From positions 248,001-312,000 of the forward strand of contig CANMQO010000002.1 in assembly GCA_947500055.1 (NCBI GenBank): a DNA stretch of 64,000 nucleotides, read 5' to 3'. Below are positions 62,892-64,000 of this stretch, in pieces. Position numbers and translations under genes: made by a program. The notes under the pieces are model-generated. The model was not told the origin of the DNA. It saw only the letters and a program-made list of their open reading frames with translations, and did not search any database. Position 1 is the stretch's first letter. Each line of letters starts with the position of its first letter. This stretch comes from an uncultured Paracoccaceae bacterium (lineage in GTDB: Bacteria; Pseudomonadota; Alphaproteobacteria; Rhodobacterales; Rhodobacteraceae).

Positions 62892-63779
62892 CTAGGGCCG
62901 CAAAAACGTCACCCCAGCCAGGCCTTCGATCGCCTTGGCCTGTGCCGCATAGGCCCGCGCGGCGACCGCATGCTGATCTGCATCAAACCCATCAAAGGCG
63001 GGCGCCTCGGCGCTGACGGGAAAGTGCTTTCGGGCCAGATTGGCGACCCTTTCCACGGCCGTTTCATCAGACTTCTGAAGCACTTCGGCAACTGCCCGGC
63101 TGGAAAGACCGACATGGATGCGACGCGGCAGTGGCCGCACAAGCCTGCTTTCATCCTCTCCCACCAGACCCGCACAAATCTGCGGGAAAAGCGGCTGGTA
63201 ATCCTCGTACCGCCAAACGGTCAACCGGTTGACCCCGCGGGCGCGGCGCAAGCGCCTGACCAATGAAAACCAGTTTACGCTGTCCAGCGGATTGACCGTC
63301 AGATACTGCGCCATGGTGATGATCCGGCCGCCCAGCAATTGCTGGCAATAGGCGGATGTCAGAAAGGTTGCGGGGTTGCGAATGCTCAGAAAAATGTCCA
63401 GCCCTCCAGCATCCAGCGCATCGGCCAGCGCCGTGACCCTGCGGGCAGCATAGGGGTAACGCATACGCACTTCACGGCGGCGCGGGCTGTTGAGAACGCC
63501 GACATAGTTCTCCTCGCTCATCACCAAACGATGCCCACCCTTGCGCAGCAGGGTTAGCTGATCCTGTGGTGTCCGGCGTGGTTCCAGCCCCGGCTTTTCA
63601 AGAGTACCAAACAAGCGCTGGATCGAGCGGCCCGGTAACCTGAAATGGGCGGGGCCGTAAAACCGCACACCTGCATCAGCCAAAGCCTCGGTCGCCTCGC
63701 GCAGTGACCTTTGCAGATGCGATGTGGCTGTCTTATGCGCCCCGATATGAAAGGCGATGCTGAAGTCCGGTGATGTCAT
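62892..63779 (-). CDS. Sulfotransferase-like protein inserted between tRNA-Trp and secE
   Basis: The 295 residues include an N-terminal loop IAFHIGAHKTATSHLQRSL (about 9-27) that resembles the 5'-phosphosulfate-binding loop of PAPS-dependent sulfotransferases. LSIRNPATFLTSAY (about 129-142) resembles the 3'-phosphate site, and WRYEDY near 189 fits the family. Possible acceptors are glycans or lipids; none can be named. Codon use looks like the host. It is on the same strand as secE, beginning 39 bases from the tRNA end. Confidence 0.75.
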   Translation of the reverse strand: MTSPDFSIAFHIGAHKTATSHLQRSLREATEALADAGVRFYGPAHFRLPGRSIQRLFGTLEKPGLEPRRTPQDQLTLLRKGGHRLVMSEENYVGVLNSPRRREVRMRYPYAARRVTALADALDAGGLDIFLSIRNPATFLTSAYCQQLLGGRIITMAQYLTVNPLDSVNWFSLVRRLRRARGVNRLTVWRYEDYQPLFPQICAGLVGEDESRLVRPLPRRIHVGLSSRAVAEVLQKSDETAVERVANLARKHFPVSAEAPAFDGFDADQHAVAARAYAAQAKAIEGLAGVTFLRP

Positions 63780-63817
63780 GAGGTGTATCCGATCCTCCGA
63801 CGGGCGGTGATCTGGTC

Positions 63818-63893
<76 letters not shown>

Positions 63894-64000
63894 ATGACCA
63901 GATGTCGGGTTAGTCCGAAACCTCTGCCGGATCAAGAGGGAACCGGCCATGGACTTGTCATCCCGGCAATAAATGTTGAAACAATGCGCGAACGATCAAC

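Overview
The window looks like chromosomal DNA of a Rhodobacterales (Roseobacter-group) alphaproteobacterium. The protein sequences of RpoB, RpoC, NusG and the ribosomal proteins fit that order. So do the Ala/Glu-rich tail on L3, the TRAP and ABC importers, and the short hairpin repeats between genes. No genus can be fixed from the sequence alone.

Layout. (1) About 0-8.5 kb is a carbohydrate uptake and catabolism locus: an argininosuccinate-lyase-like enzyme (cut by the window edge), a three-gene sugar ABC importer, a divergent ROK regulator, a large PIG-L/LmbE-type deacetylase and an EamA transporter. (2) About 8.5-15.3 kb holds a LysR regulator, an NTF2-like protein, two divergent cation/proton antiporters (CPA2 with a TrkA-N domain, and CPA1) and a Rieske-glutamate synthase fusion. 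(3) About 15.6-25.9 kb is a minus-strand surface-glycan locus: nucleotide-sugar dehydratase, flippase, glycosyltransferase, methyltransferase and initiating sugar transferase, interleaved with four amino-acid or keto-acid type enzymes. Most of its genes overlap by a few bases. (4) From 26 kb to the end lies the backbone tRNA-Trp, secE, nusG, rplKA, rplJL, rpoBC, rpsL-rpsG-fusA-tuf, rpsJ-rplCDW and rplB-rpsS-rplV-rpsC-rplP, all on the minus strand.

The striking feature is how often that conserved backbone is interrupted. A Shedu (SduA, DUF4263) nuclease-like gene sits between tuf and rpsJ. A membrane-anchored protein with a degenerate amidase_2/PGRP-like domain sits between rplW and rplB. A sulfotransferase-like gene lies between tRNA-Trp and secE. 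A glutathione-transferase and a GGDEF-EAL gene lie on the opposite strand between rplL and rpoB. An approximately 9 kb block (lipoprotein, EamA transporter, universal stress protein, hydrolase, TRAP importer, Sel1 protein, di-haem peroxidase) lies between rpoC and rpsL. Intrinsic terminators follow tuf, rplW, the rplW/rplB insert, rplP, rplA and rplL. Near-identical promoters precede rpsL and rpsJ. The insertions therefore sit in transcriptional gaps and need not disturb ribosomal protein expression.

How the genes work together: the backbone supplies transcription and translation machinery. The glycan locus probably builds and exports a cell-surface oligosaccharide with an unusual amino-acid-derived decoration. 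The left-hand locus probably imports and breaks down an N-acylated sugar derivative. The Shedu gene is a likely anti-phage or anti-plasmid function, and the PGRP-like gene may be a companion accessory or defence gene.
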